Part shown: positions 46,908 to 53,984 of the stretch, piece by piece | How the letters are laid out: each line of letters opens with the position of its first letter | How positions within the stretch are numbered: position 1 is the stretch's first letter | Source: a virus | Length of the DNA: 64,000 nt | Reading direction: 5' to 3' (one strand) | Virus record (IMG/VR): IMGVR_UViG_3300042731_008413 | Coordinates: 19,421-83,420 of that record | Made by a program: the position numbers and the translations under genes | Notes under the pieces: generated by a model | What the model saw: only the letters and a program-made list of their open reading frames with translations | Database searches by the model: none | Told to the model about the DNA's origin: nothing

Positions 46908-47449
46908 AGAGACCACCTGCCCGGATCATAACCCGAAAGCAAGCCTCGCTCTTTCTCCAGAGCGAGGCTTTTAATCGTTACGAACTTGAGGTCTTGGCCG
47001 GCTACTCTCTTTTCTGGTCCAGTCTCACTCGCCGCCAGGCTCGCCAGTTACAACTCGACCAGATAGACTTCGACCTTGGCCTGGTTTGGGTCTCCAAGGG
47101 ACCGATTCCTCTCCAGCCCGAGACGATAGCTTTTCTCCAAGACCGTTGGCTACCCCAGCGCCGCCAATATGGTCACCACAACCTACTCTTGACCAGGCCA
47201 AGCGGCAAGCCCCAGGGCATCCAGCAGCGCAATTGGACGAATGTCACCCGGCGATTCTTTGGGTGTCGTATCAGGGACCGGGATATGAGGGCCAGTCTCT
47301 TCTGCAATTTGATGAAAGAAAACCCCGGCCTTCAGGTCAGGGAGTTGGCCAGGGCTTACTATTACAAGCCGGATTCTTACTGGATGTATCGAGTCAGGCG
47401 GGAGTACCTGCCCCTCTTGGGGATACCACCCTGCTCTCAGGACAGGTAA
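46904..47449 (+). CDS. Degenerate tyrosine recombinase-like protein
   Basis: 181 residues from TTG 46904 (TTGA overlap). LTRRQARQLQLDQIDFDLGL resembles the integrase Arg-I region, DRDMRASLFCNLMKEN the Arg-II region, and SYWMYRV the catalytic Tyr. The conserved His of H-x-x-R is not evident. Catalytic domain only, so it may be a resolvase-like or inactive relative. A perfect terminator hairpin lies inside its first 25 codons. Confidence 0.5.
   Translation: MKRPPARIITRKQASLFLQSEAFNRYELEVLAGYSLFWSSLTRRQARQLQLDQIDFDLGLVWVSKGPIPLQPETIAFLQDRWLPQRRQYGHHNLLLTRPSGKPQGIQQRNWTNVTRRFFGCRIRDRDMRASLFCNLMKENPGLQVRELARAYYYKPDSYWMYRVRREYLPLLGIPPCSQDR
46941..46972 (+). terminator. Intrinsic terminator inside the recombinase-like ORF
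   Basis: AAGCCTCGCTCT, loop TTCTCC, AGAGCGAGGCTT then TT: a 12-bp perfect stem with a short U-run, 34 nt after the exonuclease stop. It would limit transcription of the downstream ORF. Confidence 0.65.
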
Positions 47450-47495
47450 TATCAGAGATGTCAGAATAGACATTGTGGCTTATCGGGTAGACTTC

Positions 47496-47569
47496 ATCAT
47501 TGTATGGGCCACCCGTTTTCTAACACCTGAGTTGTGGCGATTGCGGGTTGGCGCAATGCCTACAATGAT
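47496..47569. repeat. Imperfect palindrome 74 nt
   Basis: ATCATTGTA (47496-47504) with TACAATGAT (47561-47569), inner GCCACCCG/CGGGTTGGC. Located between convergent genes, next to the attC-like element; may be a terminator or a diverged recombination site. Confidence 0.4.
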
Positions 47570-47645
47570 TAGATACGTTGCGGCCCCAACCGGCCACAAT
47601 TAAAGCAAGGTTAGCAATTCGCTACGAACGATTTGTTATATGCCA
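47570..47645 (-). repeat. Degenerate attC-like site at the 3' end of a cassette
   Basis: Minus strand starts ATATAACAA and contains CGTT...TAACC and GGTTG...AACG arms. It overlaps the end of the 47636 gene, the position expected of a cassette attC. The match is weaker than at 47974. Confidence 0.35.
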
Positions 47646-47938
47646 CCCGAAAAACGAGCGCCCCTATTCTCTTCTGCCATTGCCGCACGGTTTGTGATTT
47701 TCGTGTGGAAGTTTGAGTATACCGTTTTTCCGCCCTCTATTGGGCCAAAAATACCGTTTTCGGCAGGTATAGCAGTTGCAATCATTGGAGGAGGCCACCC
47801 ATCTCCCCAAGACACGTCAACATTGAACATTTCCCCAACGTGATTAAACAACGGGCTATCTGCTGGGACTGTAACATATTTCCGATACGCGATACTACCT
47901 ACGCCGCTTGCGTTTTCCGTGAATTTTACTGAATACAT
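47636..47938 (-). CDS. Hypothetical cassette-like protein
   Basis: 100 residues (MYSVKFTENASGVGSIAYRK...), AAGGAAA upstream. Mostly beta; no family recognised. Bounded on both sides by attC-like palindromes, as a mobile integron cassette would be. Confidence 0.55.
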   Translation of the reverse strand: MYSVKFTENASGVGSIAYRKYVTVPADSPLFNHVGEMFNVDVSWGDGWPPPMIATAIPAENGIFGPIEGGKTVYSNFHTKITNRAAMAEENRGARFSGGI

Positions 47939-47973
47939 TTCAATTTCCTTTCTTGCCTCGATTGCAACGAGGC

Positions 47974-48068
47974 ATATAACGTGTCGCCAATCAGCGGAAG
48001 CCGTAACAGAAAGTTCAATGGCTAAAACAAACGCTGCTTAGGCTTTCCGCTGCGTTGGCTTGTTATAT
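47974..48068 (-). repeat. attC-like recombination site
   Basis: 95-nt imperfect palindrome with ATATAAC / GTTATAT ends, then GCCAA-CAGCGGA-AGCC versus GGCTTTCCGCTGCGTTGGC, arms that differ by unpaired extrahelical bases as in integron 59-base elements. The stop codon of the upstream minus-strand ORF lies inside it, which is typical for cassettes. Confidence 0.55.
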
Positions 48069-48229
48069 TGCGTAAAGTCAACCTTTATGTGAGATTCTAT
48101 CCAGTCGGCCATAGATATGTCTCGAACCTTACAAATTTGTCTCAACATATCGTGGTAATTTGGTTTGATACGGACGTGCAAATCCGACGACCTACCGCCC
48201 TTGTGCGGATTGATTTTACGCTTAGACAT
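48038..48229 (-). CDS. Ribbon-helix-helix-like protein in a cassette-like setting
   Basis: 63 residues from ATG 48229 (MSKRKINPHKGGRSSDLHVR, IKPNYHDMLRQICKVRDISM, ADWIESHIK). Basic N-terminus plus a CopG/Arc-like strand-helix-turn-helix. Ends inside the attC-like palindrome. Could be a DNA-binding regulator. Confidence 0.55.
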   Translation of the reverse strand: MSKRKINPHKGGRSSDLHVRIKPNYHDMLRQICKVRDISMADWIESHIKVDFTQYNKPTQRKA

Positions 48230-48322
48230 AAAAAAGCCCTCACTCTGCTTGCAAGTGAGAGCTTCTCGCCTACTTGTTATCCTCCTTTTTTGGCCTCTCG
48301 CCAAAAAAGTACTTTGAACCAA

Positions 48323-48826
48323 TTAAAAGTTTGCTTCGGCCTGAACTTCCTCAAGAGCCTTCCGTTGGGCCGCTACAATCAATGTGACCCAATTAAATTC
48401 TCTTGAAGGCTTGAAGATTGTAACTCTAAAGTTCGGCTGACTGTAATGGCTTTCAATGTTGTAACCGTACTCGTGGCTGACGATGTACTTCAAAGTATCG
48501 GTAACGCTATGCCGGTCAATGGCCTCAAGGACAGTTTCACCATCTTTATACTCATTGTCCCGGTGAGCCTCATTATGAGTTACGGAGAGTTCGCTCTGCA
48601 CTGCGTCCTCAATAATCGTACCGTCGTTCAGGATAAAACTAACATCCTCATCATCATTGATACCCACTAATGAACCAGTGGCTCCTCTGTAATAGGGCTT
48701 ATGACCCATCAGCTCTTTAGTTGCCCTTTTGATTTTTATACTATCACAGTCAATTGGGCTATCTGGAATCAATTCTGATAAAAACGGAAATTCTTCTACA
48801 AAAGCGTTAAACTTAAAGCGGTTCAT
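48323..48826 (-). CDS. Hypothetical protein
   Basis: 167 residues from ATG 48826 with AAGGAGA 8 nt upstream (MNRFKFNAFVEEFPFLSELI). Acidic; predicted alpha/beta. No family recognised. Has its own promoter with a palindrome in the spacer. Confidence 0.55.
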   Translation of the reverse strand: MNRFKFNAFVEEFPFLSELIPDSPIDCDSIKIKRATKELMGHKPYYRGATGSLVGINDDEDVSFILNDGTIIEDAVQSELSVTHNEAHRDNEYKDGETVLEAIDRHSVTDTLKYIVSHEYGYNIESHYSQPNFRVTIFKPSREFNWVTLIVAAQRKALEEVQAEANF

Positions 48827-48887
48827 AATTGGTCTCCTTTCTGAACCTAATGGGCTGCATCTCACAGCAAATTAATTAGATGTCACT

Positions 48888-48916
48888 ATCTTAGCAAATT
48901 GTGTACACAAAGTCAA
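48888..48916 (-). promoter_or_regulatory. Promoter with operator-like dyad in its spacer
   Basis: Minus strand TTGACT (48911-48916), 17 nt, TAAGAT (48888-48893). The spacer contains TTGTGTACACAA (48899-48910), a perfect 12-bp palindrome positioned to block polymerase. Confidence 0.65.
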
Positions 48917-48971
48917 GGGTTTTTACACGACTTTCAGTTAAGTTTTTTGAAATTGGTAACTTTTTTAAGGT

Positions 48972-49118
48972 TCACTCAGTAAACCTAAAGTGGCCCTTGT
49001 TGCCAATTACGTTGAATTCATATAACTCAGGTGAATCCGGGAAGTTGTACCCCACCACCGGAACAAAGGTTTTTTTGGTTGGATGAAAAACTGTTCCTAC
49101 CACGAATTTTTCACTCAT
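48972..49118 (-). CDS. Small hypothetical protein
   Basis: 48 residues: MSEKFVVGTVFHPTKKTFVP then VVGYNFPDSPELYEFNVIGN, ending KGHFRFTE. AGAGAGGA ribosome site 5 nt upstream. Divergent from the 49168 gene across operator copy 6. Function unknown. Confidence 0.55.
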   Translation of the reverse strand: MSEKFVVGTVFHPTKKTFVPVVGYNFPDSPELYEFNVIGNKGHFRFTE

Positions 49119-49132
49119 TTGAATCCTCTCTT

Positions 49133-49147
49133 TATTACACTATAATA
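49133..49147. promoter_or_regulatory. 15-bp palindromic operator copy 6
   Basis: TATTACACTATAATA between divergent genes starting at 49118 (-) and 49168 (+). Confidence 0.6.
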
Positions 49148-49167
49148 ACCTCTCAGGAGGTCTTGTT

Positions 49168-49314
49168 ATGCCAATTCAACGTTGTACTCGCAAAGGCAAA
49201 TCAGGTTACCGCTGGGGCAAGTCCGGCAAGTGTTACCTTGGCCGGGGTGCCAGACGGAAAGCCTTGCGCCAGGCCAGGGCCATTAGAGCCAGCCAACGAA
49301 GGCGCAAGAACTAA
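49168..49314 (+). CDS. Small basic phage protein
   Basis: 48 residues: MPIQRCTRKGKSGYRWGKSG, KCYLGRGARRKALRQARAIR, ASQRRRKN. AGGAGG 8 nt upstream. Strongly basic with two Cys; I recognise the pattern from many phage genomes without a known function. The only rightward gene in this stretch. Confidence 0.65.
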   Translation: MPIQRCTRKGKSGYRWGKSGKCYLGRGARRKALRQARAIRASQRRRKN

Positions 49315-49520
49315 AGCCTTACCGTATTCTCAGGCGGATAACTCCGATTTGCCCATTTCCAAACCACCTGACAATCAACGATTCGCCCGATCTGCCAGCG
49401 CCCTTCTTTCTTGCGCCACAACTCGACCTCTTCATCGACTACCCGGAAGCTATAAGCGCCGGTGGCGTGGGCGATCTGGCGAAAGCTCTCCTCGAATTTA
49501 GCCCACAGGTCCTGGTTCAT
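49311..49520 (-). CDS. Small hypothetical protein
   Basis: 69 residues (MNQDLWAKFEESFRQIAHAT...). AAGGAGAG site. Ends within 4 nt of the convergent small basic gene. No family recognised. Confidence 0.5.
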   Translation of the reverse strand: MNQDLWAKFEESFRQIAHATGAYSFRVVDEEVELWRKKEGRWQIGRIVDCQVVWKWANRSYPPENTVRL

Positions 49521-49541
49521 TTTTTATCTCTCCTTATCTGT

Positions 49542-49556
49542 CTGTTAGATGACTAT
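49542..49556 (-). repeat. Intergenic leader repeat, copy 3
   Basis: ATAGTCATCTAACAG on the minus strand, directly after the TAA of the 31-residue gene and before the 49520 gene. 24 nt (49537-49560) are identical to copy 2. Confidence 0.6.
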
Positions 49557-49652
49557 TTACGCAAACAATCCCATAATCCAGCCTACCAGGGCCTCGATCA
49601 AGCCCTCTTGGTACCGCCAAAATTCGATCTTGTCTTGATAAGATTCTGTCAT
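49557..49652 (-). CDS. 31-residue small protein
   Basis: MTESYQDKIEFWRYQEGLIE then ALVGWIMGLFA; ATGA overlap with the upstream stop. Amphipathic with a hydrophobic C-terminus, possibly membrane-associated. Confidence 0.5.
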   Translation of the reverse strand: MTESYQDKIEFWRYQEGLIEALVGWIMGLFA

Positions 49653-50164
49653 TTTGTCTCCTCCACCCATTTCAAATAATCCACCTGGCTAATCAAAACC
49701 CATTTCCCATTTCGCCCGGAGACCGATTCTACATCCAGCCCCCACCAGGCGAATCTAACGCTCTTGATTCCCGCATTGACGATCACTAGCCGAATCTCCT
49801 CTTTGGCCTTATCTCTCTTGAGAAAGGCTTTCTTGCTCCCCTTCTCCCACAAGACGACCTCCTGGCCGGGTATCAGGCCATTGCCAACGGCCTTAATTGC
49901 CCGGTTGTAGAGGTTATCTTGTTCCGAGACTTGCCAGCCGGGGTCTTGAGGATTGATCCAGGTCAGGCCCGGTTCTTTTGTGACCTTGGCTTGAGTCATC
50001 CCTCTCCAATGCTTGCCCGGCTCTCTCCAGACCAGAGTCGTCATTGTATATTTCGGCTTATCGATCTGGGCTAAATGGTCTTGCCAGGACACAATGGGCG
50101 CGGAGAAGGATTCGCCCAGGACGTTGGTAAACTTGGCGGTCAGGAATAGTCTTTTATCCATCAT
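49649..50164 (-). CDS. Hypothetical protein
   Basis: 171 residues, ATGA overlap at both ends. Trp-rich and basic in the middle (LVWREPGKHWRGMTQAKVTK). No family recognised. Confidence 0.5.
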   Translation of the reverse strand: MMDKRLFLTAKFTNVLGESFSAPIVSWQDHLAQIDKPKYTMTTLVWREPGKHWRGMTQAKVTKEPGLTWINPQDPGWQVSEQDNLYNRAIKAVGNGLIPGQEVVLWEKGSKKAFLKRDKAKEEIRLVIVNAGIKSVRFAWWGLDVESVSGRNGKWVLISQVDYLKWVEETK

Positions 50165-50442
50165 ATTTTTCTCCCGCGCAGCCCGTCATAAAGCTCTTGG
50201 GTGGTATACATTCCCAGGTTGCCCCAAGCGTGAAAAGCGATATGGGGGTCTACGGTCCAGCCATAGACCTGAAAGGTGGTATGGATGACAAAATACTTTT
50301 GGCCGCTCTTGCTGATATGAACGGTCAATTTCATCCGAACGTCATCGGCGGTATAGCTTTCAAATCGGTCGATCTCTAGATACTCCAGGACCGTCTTAAA
50401 GCCATTGATCTTCATCTTGGGTAGACCTAATGCGCTTGTCAT
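50161..50442 (-). CDS. Hypothetical protein
   Basis: 93 residues with AGGAGAG upstream. Contains GQKYFVIHTTFQVYGWTVDP and AFHAWGNLGMYTTQEL. Operator copy 7 lies 14 bp upstream. No family recognised. Confidence 0.5.
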   Translation of the reverse strand: MTSALGLPKMKINGFKTVLEYLEIDRFESYTADDVRMKLTVHISKSGQKYFVIHTTFQVYGWTVDPHIAFHAWGNLGMYTTQELYDGLRGRKI

Positions 50443-50456
50443 TTTATCTCTCCTGT

Positions 50457-50471
50457 TATTACATTATAATA
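50457..50471. promoter_or_regulatory. 15-bp palindromic operator copy 7
   Basis: TATTACATTATAATA in the leader of the 50442 gene; the minus-strand TATAAT inside it could serve as a -10. Confidence 0.55.
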
Positions 50472-50488
50472 TTTTAACCGCTCAACAA

Positions 50489-50516
50489 ATCGCCCAAGGC
50501 CCTGGTCTTGGGCGAT
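50489..50516 (-). repeat. Intergenic stem-loop, family member 1
   Basis: ATCGCCCAAG/CTTGGGCGAT, followed on the minus strand by the conserved box TTGTTGAGCGGTTAA and the next gene's ribosome site. Confidence 0.6.
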
Positions 50517-50531
50517 CTATGAATGGTCAAA

Positions 50532-50903
50532 TCACCACAGTTTCAGCCCGTTGTATCCCCACTTGGATGAAACGAACGTGGCCAAAGCTTCGGCTCTTTT
50601 CGCCAGATAATGGTCTTCATCTATCTCAACAGATTCCCCCAGGTCGATAACCAAGTCTTTCAGTTCTTCCACATAGGTTATGGCCTCATTCTTACTATCC
50701 AGCCCGGTTAGCCACAGCCTTCGAATCGCCCCTTCTCTTTCGTGGTAGACTGCAACCAGCCACTTGCCCGACCAGCCCGACAAAGCAATTTCAGCGGCCA
50801 GGTCACCCTTAACCGGGTCTCTATGGATGATCCGATAGCTCTTGTGGCTATCCTTGGGGTTAATCTCTTGGTTGTCTCTTACAATCCCTCTTGCTGTCTT
50901 CAT
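50532..50903 (-). CDS. Hypothetical protein
   Basis: 123 residues, AAGGAGAG upstream. Charged alpha/beta protein (YRIIHRDPVKGDLAAEIALS). No family recognised. Has its own promoter overlapped by an AGTAAA-N3-TTTACT dyad. Confidence 0.55.
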   Translation of the reverse strand: MKTARGIVRDNQEINPKDSHKSYRIIHRDPVKGDLAAEIALSGWSGKWLVAVYHEREGAIRRLWLTGLDSKNEAITYVEELKDLVIDLGESVEIDEDHYLAKRAEALATFVSSKWGYNGLKLW

Positions 50904-50916
50904 TTTATCTCTCCTT

Positions 50917-50931
50917 AGTAAATATTTTACT
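50917..50931. promoter_or_regulatory. Operator-like dyad AGTAAA-TAT-TTTACT
   Basis: Perfect dyad overlapping the -10 of the promoter at 50924-50952. Related dyads occur at 63593 and 63680, also at promoters. Confidence 0.6.
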
Positions 50932-50952
50932 TGATTACTTGAATTTTGTCAA
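50924..50952 (-). promoter_or_regulatory. Sigma70-type promoter
   Basis: Minus strand TTGACA (50947-50952), 17 nt, TAAAAT (50924-50929), for the 50903 gene. Confidence 0.75.
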
Positions 50953-50989
50953 GCCTTAAGTCAAAAAATATAAACTTAACCGCTTGATA

Positions 50990-51018
50990 GAGTAGCCAAG
51001 CTATGATCTTTGCTACTC
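50990..51018 (-). repeat. Intergenic stem-loop, family member 2
   Basis: GAGTAGC/GCTACTC; followed on the minus strand by ATCAAGCGGTTAAG, the conserved box. Confidence 0.5.
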
Positions 51019-51027
51019 GACAAGGGA

Positions 51028-51255
51028 TCAAATCGTATTCTTGATAGCTTGGCCGGCCTTGCAACCGCACAGAATGACCGCGTGCTTATCTTTGGGGTCT
51101 TTTCCGACGATTCCCCTATCTTGGCACCGCTCACAATCGACCGACTCTTTGGTCTCATACAAATCAGCGCAATTCTCACACCCCGGACACTGACTATAGG
51201 CTTGCCAGCCGGCCCGGATGAGTCCATACTCTTTGATGCAATTATGGCATAACAT
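51028..51255 (-). CDS. Cysteine-rich zinc-binding protein
   Basis: 75 residues with ten Cys in CxxC-type pairs (LCHNC, CPGCENC, CERC, LCGC). Resembles small DnaJ-type or zinc-knuckle proteins. Function unknown. Confidence 0.6.
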   Translation of the reverse strand: MLCHNCIKEYGLIRAGWQAYSQCPGCENCADLYETKESVDCERCQDRGIVGKDPKDKHAVILCGCKAGQAIKNTI

Positions 51256-51256
51256 C

Positions 51257-51604
51257 TTATTTCTCCTCTTCCATACTCATAACCGCCAGTACCAATTTCT
51301 CTTCCGGGCCATAATCATTGTATTGATCCAGCCCCAATTTAACCACAACCCGCCCGATCTTAGACCTACTGACACCGGTCTTATCGGCCATATCATCGAG
51401 AGTGCTTACCTGCTCTTCATCCAAAACAACCGTAAGCGCGCCACCGGCCTTACCTTGAACGTCTTGCAGCAGCAGTAAGGTCTCTATAGCGGTCATTGAC
51501 TTAAGGCTGCCCAGTCCGAGTCTAAAGACTTCACTGGCCTTGCCCCAGGGCAAGCCATTTACTTGCTCTGTCATTTTCTCATTTAATGGGAATCTCAATC
51601 GCAT
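51257..51604 (-). CDS. Ribbon-helix-helix-like regulator
   Basis: 115 residues from ATG 51604 (AAGGAGAAT 7 nt upstream); upstream in-frame sequence is a hairpin leader. C-terminal LTVVLDEEQVSTLDDMADKT, GVSRSKIGRVVVKLGL matches an RHH fold. Possible transcription regulator of the early region. Confidence 0.6.
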   Translation of the reverse strand: MRLRFPLNEKMTEQVNGLPWGKASEVFRLGLGSLKSMTAIETLLLLQDVQGKAGGALTVVLDEEQVSTLDDMADKTGVSRSKIGRVVVKLGLDQYNDYGPEEKLVLAVMSMEEEK

Positions 51605-51638
51605 AGGTCTATTCTCCTTAGATAATATTATTCTCTTG

Positions 51639-51674
51639 TCAAGAGACACAAGGCTTGAGTCTTGTGTCTCTTGA
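51639..51674 (-). repeat. 14-bp perfect hairpin in leader
   Basis: TCAAGAGACACAAG (51639-51652) with CTTGTGTCTCTTGA (51661-51674), 8-nt loop; second of two hairpins between 51712 and 51604 genes. Confidence 0.6.
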
Positions 51675-51680
51675 GAAGAG

Positions 51681-51705
51681 GCCAAGCCTACATTGTAGGC
51701 TTGGC
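51681..51705. repeat. 11-bp perfect hairpin
   Basis: GCCAAGCCTAC-ATT-GTAGGCTTGGC directly after the 51712 gene; possible terminator in either direction. Confidence 0.55.
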
Positions 51706-51711
51706 TAGTTA

Positions 51712-52020
51712 TTACATAGTTGTTTCAAAGGCCGGCCAAAAGACCCAATCGATTCCATTTCTGTCTTTATTGATAAGGTCTTTAGACTGAAAGATTTTAG
51801 CCTTGGGATGACCGGATTCTTGGAGCATATCTTGCAAGGTAGCCTTAGCAAACTGGCGTAAGGTAACCTTATCGACTCTTTGTTCTGCTTCGTAGACTTG
51901 CGAGTCATATAAAGCATTGCCGGCAGTATAGAATTCAACCGGATTGTCGATGTCAGAGTCGTCAAAGATACCGACCGCGTAACCCCAACTAGGCATGACC
52001 TGATATAGACCGATAATCAT
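51712..52020 (-). CDS. Hypothetical protein
   Basis: 102 residues (MIIGLYQVMPSWGYAVGIFD...), acidic alpha/beta. AAGGAGG in the small TTATCC/GGATAA hairpin. No family recognised. Confidence 0.5.
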   Translation of the reverse strand: MIIGLYQVMPSWGYAVGIFDDSDIDNPVEFYTAGNALYDSQVYEAEQRVDKVTLRQFAKATLQDMLQESGHPKAKIFQSKDLINKDRNGIDWVFWPAFETTM

Positions 52021-52066
52021 TTTATCCTCCTTATGGATAACTAATAATCTTAACCGCTCAACAAGA

Positions 52067-52089
52067 TAGCCAAGACAGACTCTTGGCTA
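52067..52089 (-). repeat. Intergenic stem-loop, family member 3
   Basis: TAGCCAAG/CTTGGCTA, followed on the minus strand by CTTGTTGAGCGGTTAAGATT. Confidence 0.55.
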
Positions 52090-52101
52090 CCCTATGAAAA
52101 G

Positions 52102-52215
52102 TCAAGACAGGCACCACAACACAAACAAAACAATCAATAAGATTCTCCCTTCTTTGCTAGTCAGTAGGCCGACAATGAGAAGTGCCAAGAGTAGTGTTAC
52201 CAAATTATTACCCAC
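52102..52215 (-). CDS. 37-residue two-helix membrane protein
   Basis: GTG start 9 nt after GAAGGA: MGNNLVTLLLALLIVGLLTS, then KEGRILLIVLFVLWCLS. Two hydrophobic helices around a charged K-E-G-R turn. Very likely an inner-membrane hairpin; could affect lysis or superinfection. Confidence 0.6.
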   Translation of the reverse strand: MGNNLVTLLLALLIVGLLTSKEGRILLIVLFVLWCLS

Positions 52216-52217
52216 GA

Positions 52218-52520
52218 TTACAAATCCTTCTTACGAGCAACGTCGCTCACGCTCACCACAAACTTGCCCCGATTCTCTCTCGTATCCATCAAGAATTCGT
52301 TGTAATCCTTGTCAGCCCCACTAGCCAAACTCTCTCCCGTCTTGGGATATAAGCCGGCTTCTTGCAGTAGGCTATGGGCCGTCTGAAGATATGCATCACC
52401 ATACCCATAAGTGAAGTCTACTCGGCCAATCTCTTGACCATCGACCAAAACAACGCAACTGTGGTAAGTGTTACCATAGCTCTTCTGGAACCAACGTCTT
52501 GCAATGATAGTGATCTGCAT
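52218..52520 (-). CDS. Hypothetical protein
   Basis: 100 residues (MQITIIARRWFQKSYGNTYH...). AAGGAGAA upstream. Contains VLVDGQEIGRVDFTYGYGDA. No family recognised. Confidence 0.5.
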   Translation of the reverse strand: MQITIIARRWFQKSYGNTYHSCVVLVDGQEIGRVDFTYGYGDAYLQTAHSLLQEAGLYPKTGESLASGADKDYNEFLMDTRENRGKFVVSVSDVARKKDL

Positions 52521-52559
52521 TTCATTCTCCTTTGCTCTTGCTAATATTTAACCGCTTAA

Positions 52560-52595
52560 TAGATCACCCAAAAGCCTTGTCTCTTGGGTGATCTA
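52560..52595 (-). repeat. Intergenic stem-loop, family member 4
   Basis: TAGATCACCCAA/TTGGGTGATCTA (12 bp), followed on the minus strand by TTAAGCGGTTAAATATT. Confidence 0.6.
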
Positions 52596-52628
52596 TGCGC
52601 AGCACTACCAACTTGTAAAATGTCAAAT

Positions 52629-53030
52629 TTATTCAACCCAACCCTTGCGCGCCATAAGGGATTCTGCAAAGTAATTAGCTTTCTTGATTTTCTGGCAATG
52701 AACAAGGTCTGTATTGTCACCTATGCGCACCCCATGCCAGCGCTGGCCAGTGTGATCCACAAAATAGACATCATAGCGCGGCAATCCCCAGTTATGCTTG
52801 CCCTCAAAAGAGAAAGCCGGAAAACGAAGGGTACCGGGCCAATTGATAACTTCTTCCTTCTCTCGGCAAGAATGATACAACGTGATCTTGTCATGAGATT
52901 CCATATAGGCCATATCTTGTTTGGCGCAGCACTCATAACAAACCTTGTCACCATTGGGGGTAATCCCATAACCAGTACCGAGTCTATTAGGCGAAACAGT
53001 TTCTTTCCCACAAACTGAACAGATATTCAT
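52629..53030 (-). CDS. Zinc-binding hypothetical protein
   Basis: 133 residues. N-terminal MNICSVCGKETV and VCYECCAKQD give a four-cysteine zinc site; the rest is alpha/beta with WHGVRIGDNTDLVHCQKIKK. I recognise the general layout from phage early proteins, function unknown. Confidence 0.55.
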   Translation of the reverse strand: MNICSVCGKETVSPNRLGTGYGITPNGDKVCYECCAKQDMAYMESHDKITLYHSCREKEEVINWPGTLRFPAFSFEGKHNWGLPRYDVYFVDHTGQRWHGVRIGDNTDLVHCQKIKKANYFAESLMARKGWVE

Positions 53031-53073
53031 TCTATCCTCCTAAAGATAGCTAAAATACTTAATTACTTAACAA

Positions 53074-53101
53074 GCCGGCCAAACAGTTATGCTTGGCCGG
53101 C
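53074..53101 (-). repeat. Intergenic stem-loop, family member 5
   Basis: GCCGGCCAA/TTGGCCGGC, followed on the minus strand by CTTGTTAAGTAATTAAG and the next ribosome site. Confidence 0.55.
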
Positions 53102-53111
53102 CTATAAGGAA

Positions 53112-53387
53112 TTAAACCCGGTCAATAATCATACCGTCAAAAAACTTAACCGTCTCTCCATTGGGCAATCCCACAAACCAAATATAATCCTTCTGAAAGA
53201 CTTGATAACCTAGCCCAAATTGATCCGCGGCCTGATTCATCTTCTTTTTGGTAGTGACGGTCTCATAACCGCCACTATTCAAGACGACTCGCTCATTGTC
53301 AAAAGAGACAATAACGGTTGAATGATAGGTAACATTTATCATACCATTGGAGTCTGCTGCTATGGTTGTTGCATATTTCGATAACAT
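53112..53387 (-). CDS. Hypothetical protein
   Basis: 91 residues (MLSKYATTIAADSNGMINVT...). Beta-rich N-terminus, then KKKMNQAADQFGLGYQVFQK. AGGAGG within a CTATC/GATAG mini-hairpin. No family recognised. Confidence 0.5.
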   Translation of the reverse strand: MLSKYATTIAADSNGMINVTYHSTVIVSFDNERVVLNSGGYETVTTKKKMNQAADQFGLGYQVFQKDYIWFVGLPNGETVKFFDGMIIDRV

Positions 53388-53432
53388 TTGTCTATCCTCC
53401 TAAAGATAGCTACATAAAATTTTGTTTTTACC

Positions 53433-53474
53433 CAAGCATAGCCCATAAAGCCTAAACCTTATGGACTATGCTTG
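53433..53474 (-). repeat. Intergenic stem-loop, family member 6
   Basis: CAAGCATAG-c-CCATAA / TTATGG-a-CTATGCTTG, 15 pairs with one internal mismatch. Confidence 0.6.
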
Positions 53475-53510
53475 AGTGTCAATCAAACGATTGACAACCC
53501 AAGCCTGAAC

Positions 53511-53897
53511 CTAAAAATCATCTTCAGCCAACCAAAAGCCAAAGTCCGACCCATTACCCGGATGACTGCCAAAATAACACCCTTCTGGCGCTATATCGTT
53601 GAGTAAATCATACAACGTTTCATAGGCTAACCAATCGAGCTTGTCAGACTGTTCAAAGTACCAGAAACCGCGCAAGTCATCAAAACCCGCCTGCCCGTAT
53701 TCGATAATATTGCCATCTTCAGTCTCAATTTTCAGGCTGTTCAATTCCTCAACAATTGCCTCAACTTCTGTTTCAATCTTGCAATCTTTCGCAACAGATT
53801 GCAAGAACTCAACGTAAGTCGGTACAATGTCTTCATTCTTCATTGTCGCCCAACTAACAGAAACCCCAACATAGTCACTATTCAATTGCTTGCTCAT
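53511..53897 (-). CDS. Acidic hypothetical protein
   Basis: 128 residues, very acidic (EAIVEELNSLKIETEDGNII, ending FWLAEDDF). Could be a DNA-mimic-type early protein, but that is only a composition argument. AAGGAGG upstream. Confidence 0.5.
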   Translation of the reverse strand: MSKQLNSDYVGVSVSWATMKNEDIVPTYVEFLQSVAKDCKIETEVEAIVEELNSLKIETEDGNIIEYGQAGFDDLRGFWYFEQSDKLDWLAYETLYDLLNDIAPEGCYFGSHPGNGSDFGFWLAEDDF

Positions 53898-53942
53898 TTT
53901 ATATCCTCCTTAAGGATAAACTAATAATCAATACCTTAATAA

Positions 53943-53970
53943 GACAGACAAACAATACCGCTTGTCTGTC
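53943..53970 (-). repeat. Intergenic stem-loop, family member 7
   Basis: GACAGACAA/TTGTCTGTC followed on the minus strand by TTATTAAGGTATTGATTATT. Confidence 0.55.
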
Positions 53971-53984
53971 CTATAAATTATCGA

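Noticed and set aside
47086-47469. 127-codon + strand ORF overlapping the recombinase-like gene
   Set aside because: Different frame of a gene with recognisable motifs; low-complexity proline-rich translation.
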